Shown in pieces: positions 1 through 11,091 of a stretch of DNA of 64,000 nt. Below the pieces are notes generated by a model. The model had not been told where the DNA came from. It saw only the letters and a list, made by a program, of their open reading frames with translations, and did not search any database. Position numbers and translations under genes: made by a program. Origin of the DNA: Cyathus striatus (taxonomy: Eukaryota > Basidiomycota > Agaricomycetes > Agaricales > Nidulariaceae); the NCBI GenBank assembly GCA_025738555.1, contig JAOVFP010000002.1, positions 1,240,001 to 1,304,000 on the forward strand. The letters run 5' to 3'. Each line of letters opens with the position of its first letter. Positions within the stretch are counted from its first letter, which is position 1.

Positions 1-2
1 CC

Positions 3-200
3 CTGGAAGATGGATTTGGTGTACTAGGAACTGTATACCAGACAAGAGAACATAGAGAACATTTAAGAATTCTTTGGGAAGCTCATGAAGATGATTGGGA
101 GGAGATTAGTTATTTGGATGTAAACAGTGCCAGTGGCGACACGGATGCAGATCATTTTGAAGAATTGTCTGAGGGTTCAGCTGCTTCATTAGATAATTAA
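3..200 (+). CDS. 3' end of dispersed unknown gene family, copy A (partial)
   Basis: The window opens inside an open frame that ends with TAA at 198-200. The 65 residues contain the family signature LEDGFGVLGTVY, followed by an acidic tail with DHFEEL. The same C-terminus ends copy B at 38,536 and copy C at 63,176, so this is a repeated gene family with all copies on the plus strand. The 5' part lies outside the window. I do not recognise the family and assign no function. The frame is intact over what is visible and the 3' flanking DNA also resembles that of copies B and C. Confidence 0.7.
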   Translation: MEDGFGVLGTVYQTREHREHLRILWEAHEDDWEEISYLDVNSASGDTDADHFEELSEGSAASLDN

Positions 201-2328
201 ATTTTACTGTACTTCCATGTTTATCCAGATCTTTCTTTCAAATATTACTTGTCCCTATTCTGTGGTTATGCATTTCTGTTAAACTGTTCTTTAATGGAAG
301 TTCAACAGAAAATAGAAATGCAACTGATGTAAATGAGTCACTGCCCCAATTTTGCACAGGGTCTCTAGCACAGGTGAGGGTGAGCTCATGTTGTTACCAG
401 GCCAGTGACATGTATTAATTGATGACACTTCAGCATCCTGATGCTCACAACACTAACTATTATGGCAAGAAGTGTAAGTAAATATAAATATCTTGATGCA
501 CAGGGGCATAGCTTGACATCACAGCAATTTTATGGCATTCACACATCTTAGTGGAAATGGTCTGTAGGAGAGGTATCCAGATCATTTTCACGCTGCTCAC
601 ATTAAGTATAGCGCTATGTGCTTGAACAGCGCTCCCCTCCCTCATAATAATATCATGGAAGACCATTCAAATGTCATTCCGAAATTTTGAAGATGATGCA
701 GATAACTGGCAGCACAGATTGTGAAAAGATGGAACAAAAACACCTCAACAGGCACCCAATAGCGGTGATGATTCTGTTGAAATCTGATATAGAAACAATG
801 TGAAAGAAGAACACACCCCAGTGCTCAGCATGCAGTCCTAATAGAACACCAGTTCGAAAGGTTCCTCTTGAATCAATGTAAATATTTCCACGTGATTGAA
901 TATTACAGTACAGAGGCTGTGTATATGAGTTCCTTTTGCTATGTCATGCTATGTATTGAGTTGGATTATCAATGATTCTGGTCAGGACAATCACAGCGCG
1001 AGAAGGTCAATAATCAGAGAACGGAACGACGACAGTGAAAACAGCGTATTGAGACGATCAGAGCCTGTAAGTATGACTCAGCATCATGAGTGGTGATGAG
1101 CAGAGAGAAGACGAAAGTGCGTATGAAGCTATTGGTGAGGACATATGGTAAGCGACACCAAGGGGTACCCCAAACCTCCTGCACCCTTCCATCTGATTGG
1201 AAGAGGGAAAAGTACCTAGCAAGGCCATATACTAAGACTAAGAGAAGCACAGATATCAGCTCTTTCAATACACAATGGACGACACCCAACATACCTTCTT
1301 CCTCCCCAGTTCTCTGACCCGACACAATTAGTATACTCCCTACATTCTGCTTCCCTGAAATGACATTCATACTGATCCTCCTGATTCCCATATCATTAGC
1401 TCTTCATTGTCCCTCTCCGCCCAGAATATGCCATGTGCACCATTCGATCCTGATTCCTGTCAGCACCCGTTAAACTGCAATTTGCCGTATGACTGGCTCG
1501 TTTCGCTAGTAAATTCTCATCGCTTCCTTGTCTCCACTCAAATCCTGGTCAAATTCGTATATCCTAAATATAATAATATTCAAATGCAAAACTGTGCTTC
1601 ATTGGTGGAACATGCAGTTTCTGAACCATAGGACAGGAATAAACCATATCCAGAGACTTATCTAGGCCTTTTATCAGATCTTTTCCACATAATAAAGGAC
1701 TAAAACTTAGTAACATGTACCTTCTTCTGGTTTCTTTCACATCAATATTCGACCGCCAATCCCTCAAGGTGATGGCAAGGACTCAAACCCTTGACTGAGA
1801 GTCATCCCAATCCTCGCCGGCCTATCTGATCCCCTTCAATATGGTGCTTAAACAAAAGAAAAATCAACAGAAGAAAGTGGATATCAACCTAACAATGGAC
1901 ACAGTGATGCTAGGTGGTTGCTTGGTGGTCTGAACTTCTGAAGTGGCAGTGACCCTCAGTAAATACGAAAAATCATGCAATATCATGTCTATGGCATGCA
2001 TCGGACATGCATGCCTGGTGCATGATGGGAGGCACTTTTTTGGGTCATGTATCAGGCATTTGAATAGCATCCGAGCAACAGCTAAGAATCATTTGAATGA
2101 CTTCAGTTTGTAGTGCAATTTACAGCTATTAAGCATCTATGGGACATGTGTTGAACATGTGTAGAACAAGTAGGTGACATGTCTAGATCATCTTTTCAAC
2201 ATATACAGCTCATCTTGTAGACATGTGAAGCTTATCTTAGAGGTATGCATTGCTTGTCTCATAGACATGGTATTGTATTTGATTGACATCTAGTTTACAT
2301 ATACACAAGATATTAACTGTATCTACTA
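201..2328. other. Unassigned relic DNA left of the giant element
   Basis: No convincing gene. Bases about 1,400-1,770, read on the minus strand, resemble about 61,190-61,480 read forward. Shared blocks include a run around GATGTGAAAGAAACCAGAAG and another around GAGCCAGTC, so this is a dispersed repeat present in opposite orientations near copies A and C. The short open frames here are not supported by similarity or splice structure. Confidence 0.4.
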
Positions 2329-2804
2329 CACCAGTAGCTTTCAAATTGATTGATCACTTCCAGTAATCTGCGGGACAACGAACTGTTTAGTGAGCGAGGG
2401 TTTTATTGAGTGCATTTGGAATCATAATTGGCATGCAAGATCATTAAATTAATAAATTTGAGATCAATCAATCAACTCAATCCTTATGTAGTTTGAAATC
2501 AATGACAATTAAATAAGAAATCAATGAGAAATAAATGTGCAATCAATGAGGAATCAATCAAAAATCAATCAAAAATCAATGGATAACTCGAAATTGTTAG
2601 GTACCCAACTACAGGATATACTAAATAATAGGGTGGTTAACTACATACATACACTTACTTTATCTACTAGGCCACAAGTCCTTTTTCAACAAGTAAATTT
2701 TTCTCTATATTACACATACCTGAAGAGCGAAATCAATGTTGAAATCAATCATTTGTACTTAGTATAAATCATATTTTAAAGTGAAATCATTGCTGAAATC
2801 AATC
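2329..2804 (+). repeat. Left terminal inverted repeat of the giant element
   Basis: Pairs with 34,266-34,742. Most differences are single bases, for example A versus G in the CTTCC(A/G)GTAATC block. It contains many short AATCAATGAGAAATCAATG-type direct repeats. The open frames inside it on both copies are low-complexity repeat translations, not genes. Confidence 0.85.
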
Positions 2805-3645
2805 CTTTTGGACTTCATAGCATTATTGGTACAAGTTTGAAATCATTGGGGAGATCAATGCAAATTCAAAATGAAATCAATGCTAAAATCAATGTTATTA
2901 CATAGGGAAATCAATGGGAAATCAATGGAAAATAATGGGAATCATTGCTGAAATCAATGATAGTTCAATAGAAAATGAGTGGGAAATAAATATGAAAATC
3001 AATGTCATATCATAGAGAGATCATTGCTGAAATAAATGCTAAATTCAATGTTAATTCAATACTTGTCTTATATCTATTTTTATCATACATAAATGCACAT
3101 ATTATGTAAAAAGTATTATATTAGTAATAATGCTACAGCTTAGAAAACATGATTGTATGATTTCATTGTTCTAGCATTTTTGAAACTAGTACACCTCTGT
3201 GAAGGTTATAGAATAGAATGAAATAATATGTTGATTTTAGTATTTATTTCGCATTTATTACCAATTTGCTTCTCATTGATTTCCCTGTGATATAACATTG
3301 ATTTTAGTATTTATTTCGCATATATTACCTATTTAGTTCTCATTGATTTCTCAGTGATATAACATTGATTTTAGTATTCATTTCGCATTTATTACCTATT
3401 TAGTTCTCATTGATTTCTCAGTGATATAACATTGATTTTAGTATTTATTTCGCATTTATTACCTATTTAGTTCTCATTGATTTCTCAGTGATATAACATT
3501 GATTTTAGTATTTATTTCGCATTTATTACCTATTTATTTCACATTGATTTCCCATTGATTTCATTTTGAATTTGCATTGATCTCCCCAATGATTTCAAAC
3601 TTGTACCAATAATGCTATGAAGTCCAAAAGGATTGATTTCAGGAG
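2798..3645. repeat. Hairpin insertion inside the left TIR with a ~67-bp tandem repeat
   Basis: The block around CCTTTTGGACTTCATAGC at about 2,800-2,885 recurs as its reverse complement at about 3,555-3,642, giving ~85-bp arms. The right TIR lacks this block and goes directly from the same junction into diverged sequence, so it is an insertion specific to the left end. Its loop holds four to five copies of a ~67-bp unit (about 3,235-3,540) containing CATTGATTTTAGTATT. It is probably a MITE-like element nested in the TIR. Confidence 0.65.
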
Positions 3646-4029
3646 GCATGTAGCAGCATATGTGTGGTTCCACAATGGTACATAAATTGAGCCAAACGAG
3701 AGGTACATGGGTATGTACCTGGACCTATCATAACCTAGTAATTCGTCAGTGCAATGTTTAATAGTGAAACCTATGTAGCGATATAAGACTACATTCATAT
3801 TAGGAAAGTGGTCATACTACGCCACATTGTCAAAATTATAAATATGTGGTTCAGCTAGACTACAATTTTAACATGCATAAACCACATCCTGTGCTCACCT
3901 CGATACCCAAAATTTGAATATCAAGCTAATATAAATGCTAGAATATTATTTTGTGGTACACTAAGTTGACAATATGTCTGTAGAATGTATAAATTGTAAC
4001 GTGAAATGTAGTCTATAAGAACTGGACTG

Positions 4030-7000
4030 GAATAATTGATGGGATGATCCATATACGGACAGATGTGATATGCGTGTGATATATGTTTTCCGCTTTCTGA
4101 AAATGACAGATGAGTCAGCACATGAACGCAGCGCGACGAGACTAGATTTCTGTCATCTGGTGAATGTAGCGGAAGGAGGCAAGATCTTAATTTTCACTTT
4201 TTTGCATTTATTAATGCATTATGAGGATGTATAATATGGAATAATTATATTATGTTATATCTATATCTAACTGAACAGATCGTGTGTATTCTACATTTCT
4301 AATAGCGATGTAGAGGATGTAAATTAATGTGGTAGAGGTGGTGCATGTAGACTGGATATCTTATAATTGATGGGATGTGCCATATGCGGACAGAAGTGAT
4401 GAGCGTGGGATATTTGTGATGCGCATTCCGAAAATGACAGATGAGTCATCACATGAATGCAGCGCGACGAGACTAGATTTCGGTCATCTGGTGAATATAG
4501 CGGAAGGAGGCAAGATCTTAATTTTCACTTTTTCGCATTTATTAATGCATTATGAGGATGTATAATATGGAATAATTATATAATGTTATATCAACATCTA
4601 ACTGAACGGATCGTGCGTGTTCTACATTTCTAATAGCGATGTAGAGGATGTAAATTAATGTGGTAGAGGTGGTGCATGTAGACTGAATATCTTATAATTG
4701 ATGGGATGTGCCATACGCGAACAGAAGTGATGAGTGCAGGATATTTGTGATGTGCATTCCAAAAATGACAGATGAGTCATCACATGAATGCAGCACAATG
4801 AGACTAGATCCCTGTCATCTGGTGAATGTGGCGGAAGGAGGCAAGATATTCATTTGTAATTTTCGCATTTATTAGAGCATTATGAGGATGTATAATATGG
4901 AATAATTATATTATGTTATATCTATATCTAACTGAACGGATCGTGCATGTTCTACATTTATAATAGCGATGTAGAGGATGTAAATTAATGTGATAGAAGT
5001 AGTGCATGTAGACTGGATATCTTATAATTGATGGGATGTGCCATACGCGAACAGAAGTGATAAGCGTGGGATATTTGTGTTGAGCATTCCGAAAATGACG
5101 AATGAGTCATCACATGAATGCAGCGCGACGAGACTAGATTCCTGTCATCTGGTGAATGTAGCGGAAGGAGGCAAGATCTTCATCTGTAATTTTTCGCATT
5201 TATTAGTGCATTATGAGGGTGTATAATATGGAATAATTATATTATGTTATATTTACATCTAACTGAAAGGATCGTGCGTGTTCTACATTTCTAATAGCAA
5301 AGTAGAGGATATGAATTAATGAGGTAGAAGTGGTGCATGTAGACTGGATATCTTATAACTGATAGGATGTGCCTTACGCGGACAGATGTCATAAGCGTGG
5401 GATATTTATGATGCGCATTCCGAAAATAACAGATGAGTCAGCACATGAACGCAGTGCGACGAGACTAGATTCCTGTCATCTGGTGAATGTGGCGGAAGGA
5501 GGCAAGATCTTCGTTTGTTATTTTCACAATTATTAGTGCATTACAGAGATCTATCATATCGAATAATTATATTGTGAAATATCTACACCTAACTGAATAG
5601 ATCGTGTGTTTCCTACATTTCTAATAGCAATGTAGATGATCTAAATAAATGAGGAAGAAGTGGTGCATGTAGACTGGATATGCTATGATTGATGGGATGT
5701 GCCATACACAGACAGATGTAATAAGCGTGTGGGATATTGGTTTGCACATTCCGAAAATGACAGATGAGTCAGCCCATGACCACAGCGCGACGAGACTAGT
5801 TTCCTGTCATCTGGTGAATGTAGCGGAAGGAGGCAAGATTTTAATTTTCACTTTTTCGCATTTATTAGTGCATTATGAGGAACTTAATGGATCGTGCATG
5901 TTCTACATTTCTAATGGCGATGTAGAGGATATGAATTAATGAGGTAGAAGTGGTGCATGTAGACTGGATATCCTATGATTGATGGGATGTGCCTTATGCA
6001 GAAAGATGTGATAAGCGTGGGATATTTGTGTTGCGCATTCCGAAAATGACAGATGAGTCAGCACATAAACGCAGCACTACGAGACTAGATTCCTGTCATC
6101 TGGTGAATGTGGCGGAAGGAGGCAGGATCTTCGATTGTAATTTTTCGCATTTATTAGTGCACTATGGAGATCTACCACATAGAATAATGTTATATCTACA
6201 TCTAACTGAACGGATTGTGCGTGTTCTACATTTCTAATAGCGAAGTAGATAATCTAAATGAATGAGGAAGAAGTGGTGCATGTAGACTGGATATCCTATG
6301 ATTGATAGGATGTGCCATATGCAGACGGATGTGATAAGCATGGGATATTTGTGTTGCGCATTCCGAAAATAACAGATGAGTCAGCACATGAACGCAGCAC
6401 GACGAGACTAGATTCCTATCATGTGGTGAATGCGGCAGAAGAACATAAGATCTTAATTTTCACATTTTCGCATTTATTACTGCATAATGGCGATCTATCA
6501 TATAGAATACCTATATTATGAAATATTTACAGTGTGATGATTCCTGAGTTATTTTTATCTTGAGCATTCAGAAAATGACAGATTCCTAAAGCCTTTGCCA
6601 ATCATGTACAAATAGCGCACATTTGCTGTCATCTGGTGAATGTGGCGGAAGGAGACAAGATCTTAATTCTTAATTTTCGCATTTTTCAGAGCATTATGAC
6701 GATCTATCATATAGTATCATTATATTGTGGAATATCTGCATCTAACTTAATGGATCGTGCGTGTTCTACATCTCTAATAGCGAAGTAGATGATGTGAATT
6801 AATGAGGTAGAAGTGGTGCATGTAGACTGGATATCTTATGATTGATAGGATGTGCCATATGCGGACTGAAGTGATAAGCGTGGGATATATGTCTTCTGCG
6901 TTCCGAAAATGACAAATGAGTCAGCACATGAATGCAGCGCAATGAGGCTAGGTTCCTGTCATCTGGTGAATGTGGCAGATGGAGGCAAGATCTATATTAT

Positions 7001-8160
7001 TAATTTTTCACATTTAGTAGTACATTATGAGGATCTATCATATGGAATAATTATGTAATGACATATCTACATCTAACTGAATGGATCGAGCATGTTCTAC
7101 ATTTCTAATAGTGAAGTAGATAATCTAAATTAATGAGGTAGAAGTGGTGCATGTAGACTGGATATCGTATGATTGATAGGATGTGCCATACGCAGACACA
7201 TATGATAAGCGTGGGATATTTGTATTGCACCTTCCGAAATTGGCAGATGAGTCAGCACATGAACACAGCGCAATGAGACTAGTTTCCTGTCATCTGGTGA
7301 ATGTAGCAGAAGGAGGCACGATCTATATTTTTAATTTCTCGCATTTATTAGTGCATTATGAGGATCTATCATATGGAATATGTATATGATGAAATATCTA
7401 CATCTAACTGAATGGATCATGCATGTTATACATTTCTAATAGCAATGTAGAGGATCTAAATTAATGAGGTAGAAGTTATGCATGTATACTGGATATCCTA
7501 TTATTGATGGGATGTGCCATATGCGGACAGAAGTAACATGCATGGGATATTGATTTGTGCATTGTAAATATGACAGATGAATCTGATAATTATACCAGTG
7601 CGACGAGACTAGATTCCTGTCATCTGGTTAATTTGGCGGAAGGAGGCAAGATTATAATTTTCACTTTTTCGCATTTATTAATGCATTACAGGGATCTATC
7701 ATATGGAATAGGTATATTGTGAAATATCTACATATATCTGAATGCATTATGCATTTCCTATATTTCTAATAGTGAAGTATAGGATTTAAATTAATGAGGA
7801 AGAAGTGGTGCATGTAGACTGGATATCTTATGATTGATGGGATGTGCCATACATAAACAGATGGGATAAGCATGGGATATTGGTTTGCGCATTCTGAAAA
7901 TGACACATGAGTCAGCACATGAACACAGCGCGACGAGACTAGATTCCTATCATGTGGTGAATGCGGCAGACAAACGTAAGATCTTAATTTTCACTTTTTC
8001 GCATTTATTACTGCATAATGGCGATCTATCATATAAAATACATATATTATGAAATATTTACAGTGTGATGATCCCTGTGCTATGTTTATCTTGAGGGTTC
8101 AGAGAATGACAGATTCCTAAAGCCTTTGCCAATCATGTACAAATAACTCACATTTGCTGG
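4030..8160 (+). repeat. Left subterminal tandem array, ~330-bp units (about 12 copies)
   Basis: Units recur about every 330 bp, for example GATGGGATGTGCC at 4,369, 4,700 and 5,030, with shorter or degenerate units near 6,540 and 8,060. Each unit has a better conserved core with TGACAGATGAGTCA, a CpG-rich GCGCGACGAG and TGTCATCTGGTGAATG. The same unit is present inverted at the right end (27.69-28.06 and 32.2-33.86 kb). The 60-80-codon frames starting MPYA in each unit are consequences of the repeat and are not convincing genes. Arrays at transposon ends can hold transposase binding sites; that role is inference. Confidence 0.8.
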
Positions 8161-8339
8161 GGTATCGCTCCGCGACACTCCAACATTTATTAGGGCATCA
8201 TACTGCTTTATCTTAAGCAATAGTTATGAAGATTATGTTCATAATAGCAAACTACATGACTGGTTATTCCAGCAATTTCAAGAAATACATTATTCATTAT
8301 TTATTTTACATTACATTTCTTGTTCGTTCTGCATGTCCA

Positions 8340-9440
8340 TCATATTTTTAAATATTGTATGTCATAATCTTCCTGCCGCCACACTACATTCCAGTCCGGC
8401 TTTGTTGTGCTCCATTCTTCGTATGTTCCATTGTAATCAAAGCGAACCCATGTCAAATTCTTACCCACTTCATTCAAGTTGTATTCTCCTCTTGAAGATG
8501 GCAACCATCCATTACCACCACTGGACTGCATTCTGTACCAGCCTGAGATATCTTGATCAGTAGGTGGGGCTTCATGTTCGACGTTGGAGCTGGATGCCGA
8601 TGGTGGCGTTGGCAGAGTAATTTGGGTCACAAGGCCCTCCCAAAACCTTTCCAACGTTGGGGGTGCAGGAAATTCGGACACCAATTGTTGTGCTTCATTG
8701 CTCCACTGCAAGTATTCGTCTATATCGTATGTATCATCAACCAGTCCATATAGCTGAAGGATTTCCTTGTCGAATAACCCTATGATGTGCGAGTCGAGGG
8801 CCGGGACTACAATTTTTAGAATGAAGAGCGCATAGTGCGCGTATTCAAAATTGAGGTACAGATACCGCGCTACAATGGGCGGATTACCATACTCTAGTAG
8901 TATGGACATATCTGCATAATTGATGTTAATTCGATTTGTAATCTATAATAATATATTCTTACTTTCGTGGATAATGTCGCGGCTCAAGACAGGAAGGAGG
9001 GTGAGTTTTGGATGACTTCCTATCCCATGACAGTTCTGTATTCCTTCAATACTGCATCGAGAGCAGTTAGGGGGGCCGTGGACGAAGTCAATTGTGCAGG
9101 CCTCCTCTACCAGAACGCGAAATTAGACTTAGTATAATCAACATTTAATTGACTCGATTGACATACCTGCTTCAAAGCATCTATCGCAAGCATACTTTTT
9201 TGTGTACTCTTTCAGTTCATTAACTATATTTTTCAGCGTATGCCAGACTGGAATCACGCCTTGCCCCAAATTGGAGTATGGCTGCACATAGGGTCCCTAA
9301 TGATCAACCAGTTAGACAAGACGCGCACCGAGAATAAGACTCACTGGAATGGTGTTGAGAATGAAGCTCCAGAGTGGCCCCCCCTTCATGCTGACCACAT
9401 AAAAATATTGAGGGACCTTGGTGGAGATAGTTTCCTGCAT
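8340..9440 (-). CDS. Zn2Cys6-spaced cluster protein, paralogue 1
   Basis: Four-exon minus-strand model: 9440-9345, 9296-9167, 9106-8963 and 8911-8340, all with GT-AG introns of 48-60 nt. The sum is 942 nt, giving 313 residues plus stop with every junction in frame. Residues about 70-105 hold six cysteines spaced C-x2-C-x6-C-x10-C-x2-C-x7-C, the spacing of fungal Zn(II)2Cys6 clusters. The loop between Cys2 and Cys3 is acidic (FEAEEA) rather than basic. A conserved IVVPALDSHI region follows, then a Pro/Ser linker and a Trp-rich C-terminus. It is paralogous to the genes at 9,936-10,773 and 26,491-27,497; the first two exons have identical lengths (96 and 130 nt) in the 26.5-kb gene. It ends close to the subterminal array and points outward. 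Function is unknown; DNA binding is possible but the basic contacts are missing. Confidence 0.85.
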
Positions 9441-9935
9441 GCTGGCGAGACTGGAAGTAGAAACTGAGAGAGGGTGGGTTGGTGTAGGGAGATAGTGAGT
9501 TGGGAAGTGATGAGGACGAGTGTTTTAAGAGGGTGGGTTGGTGTACGGAGGAAGGAATAGTGAGCCGGGAAGTTACGAGGACGAGTTTTTTGATGTGAAA
9601 CTGAGCTGGATATGTCCGTGTTTCAGGGATACAAGTTAAAAACACTACGGCTCACCAAAGATGTGCCTAAATTCAAGTTTTCCATGTTTTCCTCTAGCCT
9701 ATTAGTATCACCGATGCCGGATATAGATTATCTATTTTAAGTAATTCTAACGGGACCAGATAAAGACCAGTATAGTAATAGTTCCGATGGGGCTTGTTTC
9801 ATCATATCTATGTGTTCTCCATTTGAAGTTGTCGCATCCACAGAGAAAACTGCTCTTCATTTGCTGCTGTAACGACAAAAGGAAGCAAAGATGGCTGTAC
9901 TATGGTGACAAAGTGTTAAACATTATTTTCTACCT

Positions 9936-10773
9936 TTAATACATGGGGCTATCAAAACTAAAATCCACTAGTCGTAGTCCTTTGTTGTGTATACATTCAA
10001 ACAACATGCTTCTATAAGATTGTACCTCTTCTTTAGGTGGCAGCCATTGAAGAGCTTTACGTGCCGTCCATCCTATGTAGTCATATCCTTCGGGATCGTC
10101 ATCGGGTAGAATTAATTTATTTGCCAGGAGGACTGATACTGGGAGTTGCTGCAATCGTCGAAGAGAAGGAACAACTTCCCCAATGAGGTAATATATATAT
10201 TGATAGAATTCCGCCCACCGATACCGATCAGCGTACCGGTGGCTTGCATGGTTGTAGGCAAAAAGTATACAATTCGCATCTTAAAAATTTCTTAGTTATG
10301 AAAGTTAAAATAAATGGTGTGTTGAATGAAGACTTACTGTTATTTGTTACTTCGATTGCGTGACAAGGCAAAATGTGTAGAGGTGGAAATTTAAAGATAT
10401 TATCCATCTCGGCTGGAAATTTGCAATCAATTCGATGTTCTATTTCACATTGATAACAATACATATATGGATGCTCGAAGTCAAACCGGCAGAAATTATT
10501 TGAAGCGATGCATGTCCGACAACACCGTGAATGATGGAAGCGTATGATGAATTTTAGCAATTGATTGACGATCCAGAGTGGCAACAATTGTATCTCCCTT
10601 GGTGGGCGGAACTCGGTCAAATGCTAGATGGAAATTAGTGTATGTAAACAGAGGGGATTGAGAGGTCTTACCCTTGTCGTGTACAAGGTAAAAAGTTGGA
10701 GGTGTGGGAAATCAATGTCGAAGTCGATGTAATTTTGGGAATCGTTTTCATCAGAAGTAAGGTACCAAGGCAT
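9936..10773 (-). CDS. Zn2Cys6-spaced cluster protein, paralogue 2
   Basis: Three-exon model: 10773-10672, 10623-10338 and 10279-9936, totalling 732 nt for 243 residues plus TAA, with GT-AG introns of 48 and 58 nt. The ATG at 10,773 begins MPWYLTSDEN; an in-frame ATG at 10,818 would add 15 residues. Residues about 60-95 carry C-x2-C-x6-C-x10-C-x2-C-x7-C, identical spacing to its neighbour, with the CRFDF core matching CTIDF and CVVDF in the paralogues. The loop between Cys2 and Cys3 is IASNNF, without basic residues. The third exon (GEVVPSLRRL) aligns with the VVPALDSHI and VVPSLVNHI regions of the other two. It lies about 500 bp upstream of paralogue 1 on the same strand, suggesting tandem duplication. 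Confidence 0.85.
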
Positions 10774-11091
10774 GTTCAAGAGTAGATGGAATGGAGAATG
10801 GTCAGTGCAGCCCTTCAATTTATATCATTTTTTATATTCATGTGGAACAGTTCACCATTTTCCCTCAAGGTAAGTCAATCTGAATCTAGTTATCAGAGAA
10901 TTCTAAGGAACGTATTAAGTCCACACATCGAGCATATTGCAAACACCCATAATGGGACATAGACATCAACAAATTGAAACATGAATTCTATTTTAGGTCG
11001 ACAGACATACAGCCACACATGCATTGCCATGCACACTACACAGGGTCCTTCTGCAGACGAATAGGGGAAGCAAGCTCCCCCAATTATTAAA
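10774..11091. other. Intergenic spacer
   Basis: About 320 bp between the second Zn-cluster gene and the end of the repeat-exon gene. AT-rich; it should contain the promoter of the 9,936-10,773 gene. I see no repeat or further open frame worth naming. Confidence 0.4.

Noticed and set aside
1014..1391. 125-codon minus-strand frame as a gene
   Set aside because: An overlapping plus-strand frame of similar quality exists, and neither has a recognisable motif, repeats in other copies or splice structure.
2537..2767. 76-codon frame repeated at 34,304-34,534
   Set aside because: It is preserved because it lies in the near-identical TIRs; the sequence is AATCAATG-type low complexity.
4377..7389. 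Series of 62-84-codon frames starting MPYA as a small gene family
   Set aside because: They are the same part of a ~330-bp noncoding-looking tandem unit, and many units have stops or shifts. The inverted right array shows the same pattern.
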